From: Clostridiaceae bacterium
Lineage (GTDB): Bacteria; Bacillota; Clostridia; Oscillospirales; Acutalibacteraceae
Assembly: GCA_904502175.1 (NCBI GenBank)
Contig: CAJGDU010000018.1
Location: 1-12,805 of the forward strand
DNA: 12,805 bases
Reading direction: 5' to 3'
Shown here one piece after another: positions 6,845 to 12,805 of the stretch. The notes beneath the pieces are model-generated. The model made no database searches. It was given only the letters and a program-made list of their open reading frames with translations, and was not told the origin of the DNA. Numbering within the stretch: position 1 is the first letter of the stretch; every line of letters begins with the position of its first letter. A program made the position numbers and the translations under genes.

Positions 6845-8488
6845 TCAATACATTCCGCCCTGGGCAGCGGCTGCCATGGCGGCAGCCTGCGCGGCGTCGG
6901 CGGCGGGGTCCGGCTTGTCGGCGACCAGAGACTCGGTCGTCAGGACCATGGCGGCGACGGAAGCCGCGTTCTGCAGCGCGGAACGGGTGACCTTTGCGGG
7001 GTCCAGGATGCCGGCTTCGAACATGTCGACATACTGCTCGGTGGCGAAGTCGAAGCCATAGCCGACCTTGTCGGACTTCTTGATGGCGTCGATGATGACG
7101 GAACCTTCGAGGCCCGCGTTCTTCGCGATCTGGCGGACCGGCTCTTCGATGGCCTTCAGGACGATCTTGATGCCGGTGGCCATGTCCGCGTCCTCTTCTT
7201 TCTCAAGAAGAGCGGCGACGGTGGGAATGGCGTTGATGAGGGCCGTGCCGCCTCCGGCGACCGTTCCCTCTTCGACGGCAGCCTTGGTAGCGGCAAGCGC
7301 GTCTTCGATACGGAGTTTCTTCTCCTTCATCTCGGTCTCGGTCGCGGCACCGACATGGATGACCGCGACACCGCCGGCCAGTTTGGCAAGGCGTTCCTGG
7401 AGTTTCTCTTTGTCGTAGTCGGACGTGGAGGTCTCGATCTGGGCCTTGATCTGCTCGACACGGGCAGCGATCTGGTCTTTGGCGCCGGCGCCCTTGACGA
7501 TGATGGTGTCATCCTTGGAGATCTTGACCTGGGAAGCGCGGCCGAGCTGGTCGACCGTGGTGGTGTTCAGCTCCAGACCGAGGTCGGAGGTGATGACCGT
7601 TCCGCCGGTGAGGATGGCGATATCCTGCAGCATTTCCTTCCGTCTGTCGCCGAAGCCGGGGGCCTTGACGGCAACGCAGGTGAAGGTGCCGCGGATCTTG
7701 TTCAGGAGCAGCGTGGCGAGGGCTTCGCCTTCGATGTCCTCCGCGATGATGACGAGCTTCTGACCGGTCTTGACGATGGTCTCGAGCAGCGGGAGGATCT
7801 CCTGGATGTTGGTGATCTTCTTATCGGTGATGAGAATGAGGGCGTCTTCGATCTCGGCGACCATTTTCTCGGTATCGGTGACCATGTAGGGAGACAGATA
7901 GCCGCGGTCGAACTGCATGCCTTCGACGACATCGCAGGTGGTTTCCGCTGTCTTGGACTCCTCGACGGTGATGACGCCGTCGGAAGAGACTTTGTCCATG
8001 GCGTCGGCAATGAGCTGACCCACGTATTCATCGGCGGAAGAGACGGTGGCGACCCGGGCGATATCCGCAGAGCTGGAGACCGGTTTGGCGTTCTCCTTGA
8101 CGGACTCGATGGCAGCGTCTACAGCGGCCTGGATGCCCTTCTTGACGACCATGGGGTTGGCGCCGGCGGCAACGTTCTTCATGCCTTCCCGGACCAGAGC
8201 CTGCGCCAGCAGCGTGGCGGTGGTGGTACCGTCGCCGGCAATGTCGTTGGTCTTGGTGGCGACTTCCTTGACGAGCTGGGCGCCCATGTTCTCGAACGCG
8301 TCTTCCAGTTCGATCTCTTTAGCGATGGTCACACCGTCATTGGTGATGAGCGGCGCGCCGTATTTGCGGTCCAGGACCACGTTGCGGCCCTTGGGACCGA
8401 GGGTGATCTTGACCGTGTCAGACAGTTTGTCGATACCGGTCTGAAGGGCCTTGCGGGCCTCTTCGCCGAAAATGATCTGTTTTGCCAT
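6845..8488 (-). CDS. groEL: GroEL, 60 kDa chaperonin
   Basis: GroEL forms the double-ring chamber that folds proteins with ATP and the GroES cap, in the cytoplasm. The 547-residue length is standard. Landmarks are TLGPKGRNVVLD (29-40), the nucleotide-binding GDGTTTAT (85-92), and the chaperonin signature AAVEEGTVAGGG in the second half. The C-terminus is Ala-rich and ends QGGMY, keeping only one unit of the Gly-Gly-Met tail seen in many GroELs. It follows groES by 34 bases, with an AGAGGT site 8 bases before the ATG, and shares the CIRCE-controlled promoter upstream of groES. A strong terminator follows. Identity is certain. Confidence 0.99.
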   Translation of the reverse strand: MAKQIIFGEEARKALQTGIDKLSDTVKITLGPKGRNVVLDRKYGAPLITNDGVTIAKEIELEDAFENMGAQLVKEVATKTNDIAGDGTTTATLLAQALVREGMKNVAAGANPMVVKKGIQAAVDAAIESVKENAKPVSSSADIARVATVSSADEYVGQLIADAMDKVSSDGVITVEESKTAETTCDVVEGMQFDRGYLSPYMVTDTEKMVAEIEDALILITDKKITNIQEILPLLETIVKTGQKLVIIAEDIEGEALATLLLNKIRGTFTCVAVKAPGFGDRRKEMLQDIAILTGGTVITSDLGLELNTTTVDQLGRASQVKISKDDTIIVKGAGAKDQIAARVEQIKAQIETSTSDYDKEKLQERLAKLAGGVAVIHVGAATETEMKEKKLRIEDALAATKAAVEEGTVAGGGTALINAIPTVAALLEKEEDADMATGIKIVLKAIEEPVRQIAKNAGLEGSVIIDAIKKSDKVGYGFDFATEQYVDMFEAGILDPAKVTRSALQNAASVAAMVLTTESLVADKPDPAADAAQAAAMAAAAQGGMY

Positions 8489-8522
8489 GATAACTTACCT
8501 CTTTTATATGATATTCGAATGC

Positions 8523-8807
8523 TTATTCCACGATGGCGAGGACGTCGGACTGACGGACGATGGTGTATTCGTCCTGGCCGACCTTGACCTGGGTGCCGGT
8601 GTACTTGCCGACGATGACTTTGTCACCGGGCTTCAGGAACATGCCCACTTCGACGCCTTCCACCATTCCGCCGGGGCCGACGGCGATGACTTCCGCGATC
8701 TGGGGTTTTTCCTGGGCAGCCGCTGCGAGAAGGATGCCGCTCTGGGTGGTCTCCTCTGCCTCGACAGTCTTGATGAGCACTCTGTCTGCTACTGGTTTGA
8801 TGGTCAT
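8523..8807 (-). CDS. groES: GroES, 10 kDa co-chaperonin
   Basis: GroES is the heptameric lid of the GroEL chamber. The 94-residue length is standard. The N-terminal IKPVADRVLIK (3-13), the mobile loop around residues 16-27 (EAEETTQSGILL), the roof-loop region near GPGGMVEG (44-51), and KPGDKVIVGKYTGT (59-72) are all present. The start has AGGAGG at 8816-8821, 8 bases before the ATG. It is the first gene of the groES-groEL operon, preceded by CIRCE and a sigma-A promoter, so heat-inducible repression by HrcA is expected. hrcA itself is not in the window. Confidence 0.99.
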   Translation of the reverse strand: MTIKPVADRVLIKTVEAEETTQSGILLAAAAQEKPQIAEVIAVGPGGMVEGVEVGMFLKPGDKVIVGKYTGTQVKVGQDEYTIVRQSDVLAIVE

Positions 8808-8850
8808 GATAGGTTCCTCCTGTATCGTGAATTGAAATTATTACCGTGGT

Positions 8851-8877
8851 TTAGCACTCTTTCTTTCTGAGTGCTAA
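8851..8877. promoter_or_regulatory. CIRCE operator (HrcA binding site) of groESL
   Basis: The sequence is TTAGCACTC, nine bases, then GAGTGCTAA. This is an exact match to the CIRCE inverted repeat bound by the heat-shock repressor HrcA in Bacillota and other bacteria. It lies 43 bases before groES and just downstream of the -10 at 8882-8887, so a bound repressor would cover the transcription start. Confidence 0.98.
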
Positions 8878-8881
8878 AACT

Positions 8882-8909
8882 ATTATAGAGCTTTCCCATA
8901 AAAATACAA
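8882..8909 (-). promoter_or_regulatory. Sigma-A promoter for groES-groEL
   Basis: On the minus strand, TTGTAT (8904-8909) and a perfect TATAAT (8882-8887) are 16 bases apart, directly in front of CIRCE. This is the classical CIRCE-controlled vegetative promoter layout. The upstream bases are AT-rich. Confidence 0.85.
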
Positions 8910-8938
8910 CCCCTAATTTTAAGTACATTATAAAAAGT

Positions 8939-8967
8939 TTGGCGATTCACTGTCTTTGGTTTAGAAT
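8939..8967 (+). promoter_or_regulatory. Sigma-A-type promoter for the GH2 gene
   Basis: TTGGCG (8939-8944) and TAGAAT (8962-8967) are separated by 17 bases on the plus strand. The predicted start near 8974 leaves a short leader of about 17 bases. It is divergent from the groES promoter, with about 30 bases between the two -35 boxes. No clear sugar-regulator operator is visible. Confidence 0.55.
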
Positions 8968-8973
8968 AGAGCC

Positions 8974-8981
8974 AAAGGAGG
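8974..8981 (+). promoter_or_regulatory. Ribosome binding site deciding the ATG start of the GH2 gene
   Basis: AAAGGAGG ends 9 bases before ATG at 8991 but only 3 bases before the in-frame GTG at 8985. The spacing favours the ATG. Confidence 0.85.
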
Positions 8982-8990
8982 ACTGTGATC

Positions 8991-10742
8991 ATGAACCTCA
9001 ATTCGAAGTATACCCAGACCGTCGACCGTTCCATGCCGCTTTCCGAGTACCCCCGTCCCCAGCTTCAGAGGGACGGCTGGCTCTGCCTGAACGGCCCCTG
9101 GGACTACGCCATCCTGTCCGAGCGCGAGACGCTGAAGGACTATCAGGGCACCATCCTGGTCCCCTTCTCCCCCGAGACGCAGCTCTCCGGTGTGGAAAAG
9201 CCCGTCGGGGAGACCGACGCGCTCTATTACCGGAAAGTATTCTCGGTCGACGAAGCATTCCTGAAAGAGATCACCCTGCTGCATTTCACCGCGGTGGACT
9301 ACTATTGTGAGGTCGCGCTGAACGGCAGGGACCTCGGCACGCACAAAGGCGGCTTCCTCCCCTTCACCTTCGATGTGACGGAGTTCCTCCGTGAGGGAGA
9401 AAACGTCCTGACGCTGAAAGTCCTGGACCCCACCGACCGGTCGTACATCGCCCGCGGAAAACAGGTCTCGAAGCCCGGCAGCATCTGGTATCCCGGCCAG
9501 TCCGGCATTTGGGGCACCGTGTGGATGGAGAGCGTGAACAAGGGCTATGTGGAAGACCTTCTGCTGGTCCCCGACATCGATGAGGAAGTCCTCCGCGTCA
9601 CGGTCACCGGCGCGTCGCCGAATGTCACCCTTCAGGTCCTGGACGGCGGAAAGCAGATCGCCGAAGTCAGAGGAAAGACCGGAGAAGTCCTCTCCGTCCC
9701 CATGAAAGACGCCAAACTCTGGTCGCCGGAACACCCCTTCCTGTACGACCTCTCCGTGACCGCCGTCAACTCGAACGGACTCATCGCCGACACCGTACAG
9801 TCCTATTTCGGCATGCGGAAGTTCTCGGTGGGGCCCGACAGGAACGGCATCTCCCGGCTGTGGCTCAACAACGAACCCTACTTCCACAACGGCGTCCTCG
9901 ACCAGGGCTATTACCCCGACGGGCTGCTGACGCCGCCCACCGAAGAGGCCATGGTCGACGACATCAAACTGCTGAAGGACATGGGCTTCACCATGGTCCG
10001 CAAACATATCAAGATCGAACCGCTCCGCTGGTACTATCACTGTGACAAGATGGGCATCCTGGTCTGGCAGGACATGGTCAACGGCGGCGGGGCCTACAAC
10101 CCGCTGATGATCGCGGTCCTCCCCTTCCTGAACATCATGTTCAAGGACAACACCGCCACGGCATACAAGCTGTTCGCGCGCTCCGATGCCGCGGGCCGCG
10201 CCGAGTTCGAGCGCGAGACCTTCGAGACCGTAGACCTTCTGAAAAATGTCGTCTCTCTGGCCATGTGGGTCCCCTTCAACGAGGGCTGGGGCCAGTTCGA
10301 CTCCGACCGCATTTCGGAAGCCATCGCCGCGCAGGACCCCACCCGGACCATCGACCGTACCAGCGGCTGGCACGACCAGGGCACCGGCGACTTCGTCTCG
10401 AAGCACATCTACTTCACCCCCATCTGGGTGCCGAAGGACCCGCGCTGCTACCTCCTCTCGGAGTTCGGCGGCTTCTCCCGCCCCGTCCAGGGCCACATGA
10501 AGAGCGATGCTATCCCCTTCGGATACCGCATGTACTTCACGAAGTGGCGTCTCCAGCGGGCGTATAAGAAAATCTATGAGAAGCGCATCATCGATAACAT
10601 CCCGCGAGGGCTCTCTGCCTGCGTCTTCACGCAGCTGTCCGATGTCGAGGGCGAGATCAACGGTCTCATCACCTACGACCGCCGGGTCGACAAGATGGAC
10701 CGCGCGTTCGTCAAGTCGGTCAACGACAGAGCAAAGCTATAA
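8991..10742 (+). CDS. Glycoside hydrolase family 2 protein (beta-galactosidase/glucuronidase-like)
   Basis: This 583-residue protein is a retaining GH2-type beta-glycosidase. The jelly-roll sugar-binding domain covers about 20-180, with NGPWDYA (34-40), YYRKVF (79-84) and FLPFTFDVTEFL (122-133). An Ig-like domain at about 185-280 and a TIM barrel from about 285 follow. The barrel carries the presumed acid/base Glu431 in PFNEGWG and the nucleophile Glu491 in LSEFGG. No signal peptide is seen, so it should cleave an imported oligosaccharide or glycoside in the cytoplasm. It is shorter than LacZ (about 1000 residues) and near beta-glucuronidase length, but I see no clear C-terminal NxK motif of glucuronidases, so the substrate is open. 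It is the only rightward gene, monocistronic, with no transporter or regulator beside it. The ATG at 8991 is chosen over GTG at 8985 by ribosome-site spacing. Confidence 0.9.
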   Translation: MNLNSKYTQTVDRSMPLSEYPRPQLQRDGWLCLNGPWDYAILSERETLKDYQGTILVPFSPETQLSGVEKPVGETDALYYRKVFSVDEAFLKEITLLHFTAVDYYCEVALNGRDLGTHKGGFLPFTFDVTEFLREGENVLTLKVLDPTDRSYIARGKQVSKPGSIWYPGQSGIWGTVWMESVNKGYVEDLLLVPDIDEEVLRVTVTGASPNVTLQVLDGGKQIAEVRGKTGEVLSVPMKDAKLWSPEHPFLYDLSVTAVNSNGLIADTVQSYFGMRKFSVGPDRNGISRLWLNNEPYFHNGVLDQGYYPDGLLTPPTEEAMVDDIKLLKDMGFTMVRKHIKIEPLRWYYHCDKMGILVWQDMVNGGGAYNPLMIAVLPFLNIMFKDNTATAYKLFARSDAAGRAEFERETFETVDLLKNVVSLAMWVPFNEGWGQFDSDRISEAIAAQDPTRTIDRTSGWHDQGTGDFVSKHIYFTPIWVPKDPRCYLLSEFGGFSRPVQGHMKSDAIPFGYRMYFTKWRLQRAYKKIYEKRIIDNIPRGLSACVFTQLSDVEGEINGLITYDRRVDKMDRAFVKSVNDRAKL

Positions 10743-10750
10743 ACAAAAGA

Positions 10751-10782
10751 ACCCGCCTTTTCAGGCGGGTCTTTTCTTTTTT
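10751..10782 (+). terminator. Shared bidirectional terminator between GH2 and DUF362 genes
   Basis: ACCCGCCT pairs with AGGCGGGT around TTTC (10751-10770), followed by a T-rich run at 10772-10782 on the plus strand. The minus strand also has a T-rich run after the hairpin (CTTTTGTTT). It sits in the 42-base gap between two converging stop codons, so it can serve both genes. Confidence 0.9.
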
Positions 10783-10784
10783 GT

Positions 10785-11789
10785 TCAGCCTTCGAACGGG
10801 ACGACATGCGTGACCGCGTCGGCGGGAAGGATCTCCGCTTCCCCGTTGTCGAGGTCGATGAGCACATACTTGTCGTTGCCCATGCCGAGTTCCTTCATAT
10901 AGGTCAGCTGACGGTGGCCGTGACGGGTCTCCATCCGTTCCACGAGGTCGTGATGGTCCTCCTCCGAGAGAGCGTAAACGAGGTCGACAGACGCGTTGTC
11001 GATGGCCACGATGTCCTTGGACGCGAGGATGCCGATGTTCGGCGTGACGACAGGAGCCGCGGCAACGCCTTCACAGTCGCAGGAGACGGACATGTTCCGC
11101 AGGACATTGACATAGGAGATGTGGCCCGCGAAGTAGTCGATGGTGGCCTTCGTGGACTCCGCCATGCGCTCCATGAGTTCTTCTTCGGCGATGGACCACA
11201 TGTCGTCGGACCCCTCTTTCTGGTGGATCCACTTCTTGCCCTCGTTGCCGGAGGCACAGCCGATGCCGATATTCTTGTTGGAGCCGCCGAAGCCGCCCAT
11301 GACATGGCCCTTGAAATGGGTGAGCGCCAGGAAGGAGTCGTAGTCCAGCATGTGGGTGCCGACCGACATGTTCTCGAACCATTTGCCGCCTTTGACGGGC
11401 AACAGTGTATTGCCGTCCTCATCCATGATGTCGACTTCCGTGAACGCGGTCCAGCCGTTGGTCTCGAGCGTCTTGCGGTGGTCCTCGGTGGTCAGGCGGG
11501 CGCCGTCATAGAACGTATTGGTCTCGACGACGGTGGCGCCGGGCAGGTCCTTCTCCAGGAGCTCCTTCACCCAGGGGCGCGGAATGATGTTCGGGCCGTT
11601 CGGCTCGCCGGTGTGGAGCTTGACGGCCAGTTTGCCGTCGAGGCCATCCGCCACTTTGGCATAGGCTTTTCTCAGGCCTTCGGCAGACAGGTCTCTCGTG
11701 AAATAGACGACTGATACATCGCCCGTGCGTTCTTCGACCGGAACATAGCGTTCGCCGCCCGTTCCGGGTTTCTTGCAGTTACAGGACAT
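10785..11789 (-). CDS. DUF362 domain-containing protein (possible Fe-S-related), stand-alone form
   Basis: This 334-residue protein belongs to the DUF362 family, whose biochemical role is poorly defined. Family features are KLHTGEPNGPN (57-67), ETNTFYDGARLTTEDH (89-104), THFKGHVMGGFGGSNKNIGI (157-176), and SCDCEG (236-241) followed by PNIGILASKDIVAIDNA (250-266). Cysteines are Cys3, Cys5, Cys178, Cys237 and Cys239. Many relatives carry a C-terminal 2x[4Fe-4S] ferredoxin domain; this one ends at residue 334 without one. No signal peptide or membrane segment is visible. The start at 11787-11789 (MSCNCKK) is chosen because AGGAGG (11796-11801) lies 6 bases away; an upstream in-frame ATG at 11822 has no such site. 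It is a single-gene unit with its own promoter at 11832-11840 and a shared terminator. Function is not assigned. Confidence 0.88.
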   Translation of the reverse strand: MSCNCKKPGTGGERYVPVEERTGDVSVVYFTRDLSAEGLRKAYAKVADGLDGKLAVKLHTGEPNGPNIIPRPWVKELLEKDLPGATVVETNTFYDGARLTTEDHRKTLETNGWTAFTEVDIMDEDGNTLLPVKGGKWFENMSVGTHMLDYDSFLALTHFKGHVMGGFGGSNKNIGIGCASGNEGKKWIHQKEGSDDMWSIAEEELMERMAESTKATIDYFAGHISYVNVLRNMSVSCDCEGVAAAPVVTPNIGILASKDIVAIDNASVDLVYALSEEDHHDLVERMETRHGHRQLTYMKELGMGNDKYVLIDLDNGEAEILPADAVTHVVPFEG

Positions 11790-11831
11790 AGAATACCTCC
11801 TAAAAAATGCATTGATTACCAATCCGCAGAG

Positions 11832-11840
11832 ATTATAACA
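11832..11840 (-). promoter_or_regulatory. Extended -10 promoter for the DUF362 gene
   Basis: The minus strand reads TGTTATAAT: a perfect TATAAT (11832-11837) with the TGn extension. No convincing -35 box exists at 16-18 bases, because that space is filled by the upstream terminator. The leader to the ATG at 11789 would be about 36 bases. Confidence 0.65.
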
Positions 11841-11841
11841 T

Positions 11842-11872
11842 AAAAAGACGGCCGGGAACCAACTCCCGGCCG
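11842..11872 (-). terminator. Intrinsic terminator after the DUF4956 gene
   Basis: On the minus strand, CGGCCGGGA pairs perfectly with TCCCGGCCG (11849-11872) around a six-base loop and is followed by TCTTTTT. It lies 11 bases after the DUF4956 stop codon (11884-11886) and directly precedes the DUF362 -10 element. Confidence 0.92.
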
Positions 11873-11883
11873 CATTATTTGGT

Positions 11884-12546
11884 TTACAGTGTGTTCTTTT
11901 CGACGACGCGGCCGATGGAAACGGTCAGGTTGCCGTTGCGACAGCGGAGGGCGTCGAGAAACTCTTTCGACTTGCTCTCGTCCTTCAGGATGACTTCGAA
12001 GTAGAGTTCATACAGCGTTCCCATGTTGGTGGTCTTCACACGGACCAGCTCATGGTGGATGGTATAGCGCTTCAGGAGGTCGTCGAACAGCTCGTTGTAA
12101 TCGAGTTCCTCCGGGATGGTGATGCGGAGCGTCCGCATTTTGCTCGCCCGCTCACCGAAGCCCAACAGGGTCAGACCGATGACGACCACGGACATGATGC
12201 CGAAGAAGATGATCGCCAGCAGGAGTTCTCCCATACCGCAGGCCAGGCCGATGGCCATGTCCGCGAAAATAGCGGCGATCTCACGCGCGGTTCCGGGAAC
12301 ACTCCGGAAACGGACCAGGGCGAACGCGCCTGCGACAGCGACACCGGCTCCGATGTTGCCGTTGACCAGCATGATGACCAGACCGATGGAAGCTGGCATG
12401 ATGGCCAGGGTCAGGGCCATAGAGGCGGTATGACGGTATTTGAACGAGAATACTCCTGCAGTTCCGATACCCAACACCAATGCCAGCAGGATACAAATCA
12501 CAGAATGGCCCGTTGACATTGTCGTTGGGGTAAACATATCAAGCAC
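11884..12546 (-). CDS. DUF4956 domain-containing membrane protein
   Basis: With the start chosen here the protein has 220 residues. It has hydrophobic segments at about 13-33, 43-61, 66-78, 92-104 and 107-129. The highly conserved-looking stretch AFALVRFRSVPGTAREIAAI (74-93) follows, then a soluble C-terminal domain of about 85 residues (from 135), presumably cytoplasmic. This pattern fits the DUF4956 family, found beside VTC-type polyphosphate polymerase proteins in bacteria, as here. A role in polyphosphate or envelope physiology is inferred from that pairing only. The GTG start at 12544-12546 has GGAGG 9 bases upstream and overlaps the VTC gene by 8 bases. An ATG at 12535-12537, 18 bases from that site, is the alternative. 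A longer reading frame to 12603 would run over the upstream gene without a ribosome site. A terminator follows. Confidence 0.82.
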   Translation of the reverse strand: MLDMFTPTTMSTGHSVICILLALVLGIGTAGVFSFKYRHTASMALTLAIMPASIGLVIMLVNGNIGAGVAVAGAFALVRFRSVPGTAREIAAIFADMAIGLACGMGELLLAIIFFGIMSVVVIGLTLLGFGERASKMRTLRITIPEELDYNELFDDLLKRYTIHHELVRVKTTNMGTLYELYFEVILKDESKSKEFLDALRCRNGNLTVSIGRVVEKNTL

Positions 12547-12805
12547 TTTGGTCGACCTCCGTAATCGTCGTAGTATAGAGCCTGCGTCTACGCAGTTCCT
12601 CAAAGACCTTCTGGTAACACCTTCCGTATTTCGAGAAGGAGTTCGAGAAGATGCCGAGTTCGCTGAGAATGTGCGCGAGCCACAGAGGAGCGGAGCCGGG
12701 GATCTTGATCGCCATGAGGACCTGATCTTCCGGCAGAAGCATTGTCCCGTGGTCTCCGTGGGTCAGATCGAGATCGTCGATGCGGAAGCGGATGTTCCGA
12801 TCGAA
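12539..12805 (-). CDS. VTC-domain (polyphosphate polymerase-like) protein, C-terminal fragment at window edge
   Basis: Only the last 88 residues are in the window. They match the end of a VTC domain. A basic beta-strand segment FDRNIRFRIDD (1-11) fits one strand of the tunnel-shaped catalytic fold, a later strand contains VLMAIKIPG (31-39), and the closing helix region has the FSKYGRCYQ motif (56-64) typical of bacterial VTC proteins. The family's yeast member Vtc4 makes polyphosphate from ATP; bacterial members are annotated as polyphosphate polymerase domain-containing proteins. Catalytic lysines and arginines upstream are off the edge, so activity cannot be judged. Its stop codon (12539-12541) overlaps the start region of the DUF4956 gene, showing a tight operon. 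Confidence 0.8.
   Translation of the reverse strand, partial: FDRNIRFRIDDLDLTHGDHGTMLLPEDQVLMAIKIPGSAPLWLAHILSELGIFSNSFSKYGRCYQKVFEELRRRRLYTTTITEVDQSA
12556..12560 (-). promoter_or_regulatory. Ribosome binding site for DUF4956, inside the VTC gene
   Basis: The minus strand reads GGAGG, 9 bases before GTG at 12544-12546 and 18 bases before ATG at 12535-12537. The spacing supports the GTG start. It lies within the last codons of the VTC gene, consistent with translational coupling. Confidence 0.6.

Noticed and set aside
7355..8587. A 410-residue open frame antisense to groEL and groES
   Set aside because: It lies wholly over the conserved groEL coding sequence and crosses the groES-groEL junction. 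No family motif is seen.
8927..8932. A second TATAAT on the minus strand upstream of groES
   Set aside because: No reasonable -35 box lies 16-18 bases upstream of it (AGACAG-like sequence there), and the TATAAT next to CIRCE is better placed. It is probably AT-rich filler.
8804..9034. A 76-residue leftward frame spanning the groES leader
   Set aside because: It covers the groES promoter, CIRCE and the GH2 start. Those regulatory elements explain the sequence better, and no ribosome site precedes it.
8961..10496. A 511-residue open frame antisense to the GH2 gene
   Set aside because: It mirrors the GC-rich codon use of the GH2 gene, shows no recognisable motif, and has no ribosome site. The GH2 strand has clear catalytic motifs.
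12538..12603. An upstream extension of the DUF4956 gene to an ATG at 12603
   Set aside because: It would overlap the VTC gene by over 60 bases, lacks a ribosome site, and adds a non-hydrophobic leader unlike the family. GTG at 12546 has a well-spaced GGAGG.
1..12805. CRISPR arrays, tRNA or rRNA genes, insertion sequences, phage or toxin-antitoxin genes
   Set aside because: I looked for direct repeats, cloverleaf-like segments, transposase motifs and small paired genes on both strands and saw none. All gaps between genes are under 200 bases and are explained by promoters, terminators and CIRCE.

Overview
The window looks like a stretch of ordinary chromosome from a GC-rich member of the Bacillota, most likely an anaerobic Clostridia-like organism. 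The basis is strong AAGGAGG-type ribosome binding sites, AT-rich intergenic gaps with sigma-A-type promoters, a perfect CIRCE operator in front of groES-groEL, a phenylacetate-CoA ligase paired with a tandem ACT-domain protein, and a VTC-type polyphosphate polymerase followed by a DUF4956 membrane protein. Genus and species cannot be read from this sequence. No rRNA, tRNA, CRISPR array, insertion sequence, phage gene or attachment site was seen.

All genes but one run leftward (minus strand). Read in the direction of transcription from the right edge they are: (1) the 3' end of a VTC-domain protein overlapping a DUF4956 protein, closed by a terminator at 11842-11872; (2) a single-gene DUF362 unit with its own extended -10 promoter; (3) a rightward GH2 glycoside hydrolase that converges on DUF362 at a shared terminator (10751-10782); (4) the groES-groEL operon under a sigma-A promoter and CIRCE; (5) paaK plus the ACT-domain gene; (6) an operon of an O-antigen ligase/polymerase-like membrane protein, a CNNM/CorC-type transporter and an RluA-family pseudouridine synthase; (7) a glycerophosphodiester phosphodiesterase followed 17 bases later by uvrB, which runs off the left edge.

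The units are compact. Each leftward unit whose start is visible, apart from groESL, is preceded at short range by the terminator of the unit upstream. Within operons, stops and starts abut or overlap. The functions are mainly housekeeping: protein folding, DNA repair, RNA modification, ion transport, lipid-headgroup salvage, acyl-CoA activation, envelope polysaccharide assembly and possibly polyphosphate metabolism.

I do not see a clear new defence, mobile or secretion system. The items most worth a second look are the VTC-DUF4956 pair at the right edge, the palindrome over the promoter of the polysaccharide operon, the coupling of an envelope polysaccharide enzyme to a CorC-like transporter and an RNA modification enzyme, the stand-alone DUF362 protein, and the lone rightward GH2 gene of unknown substrate.
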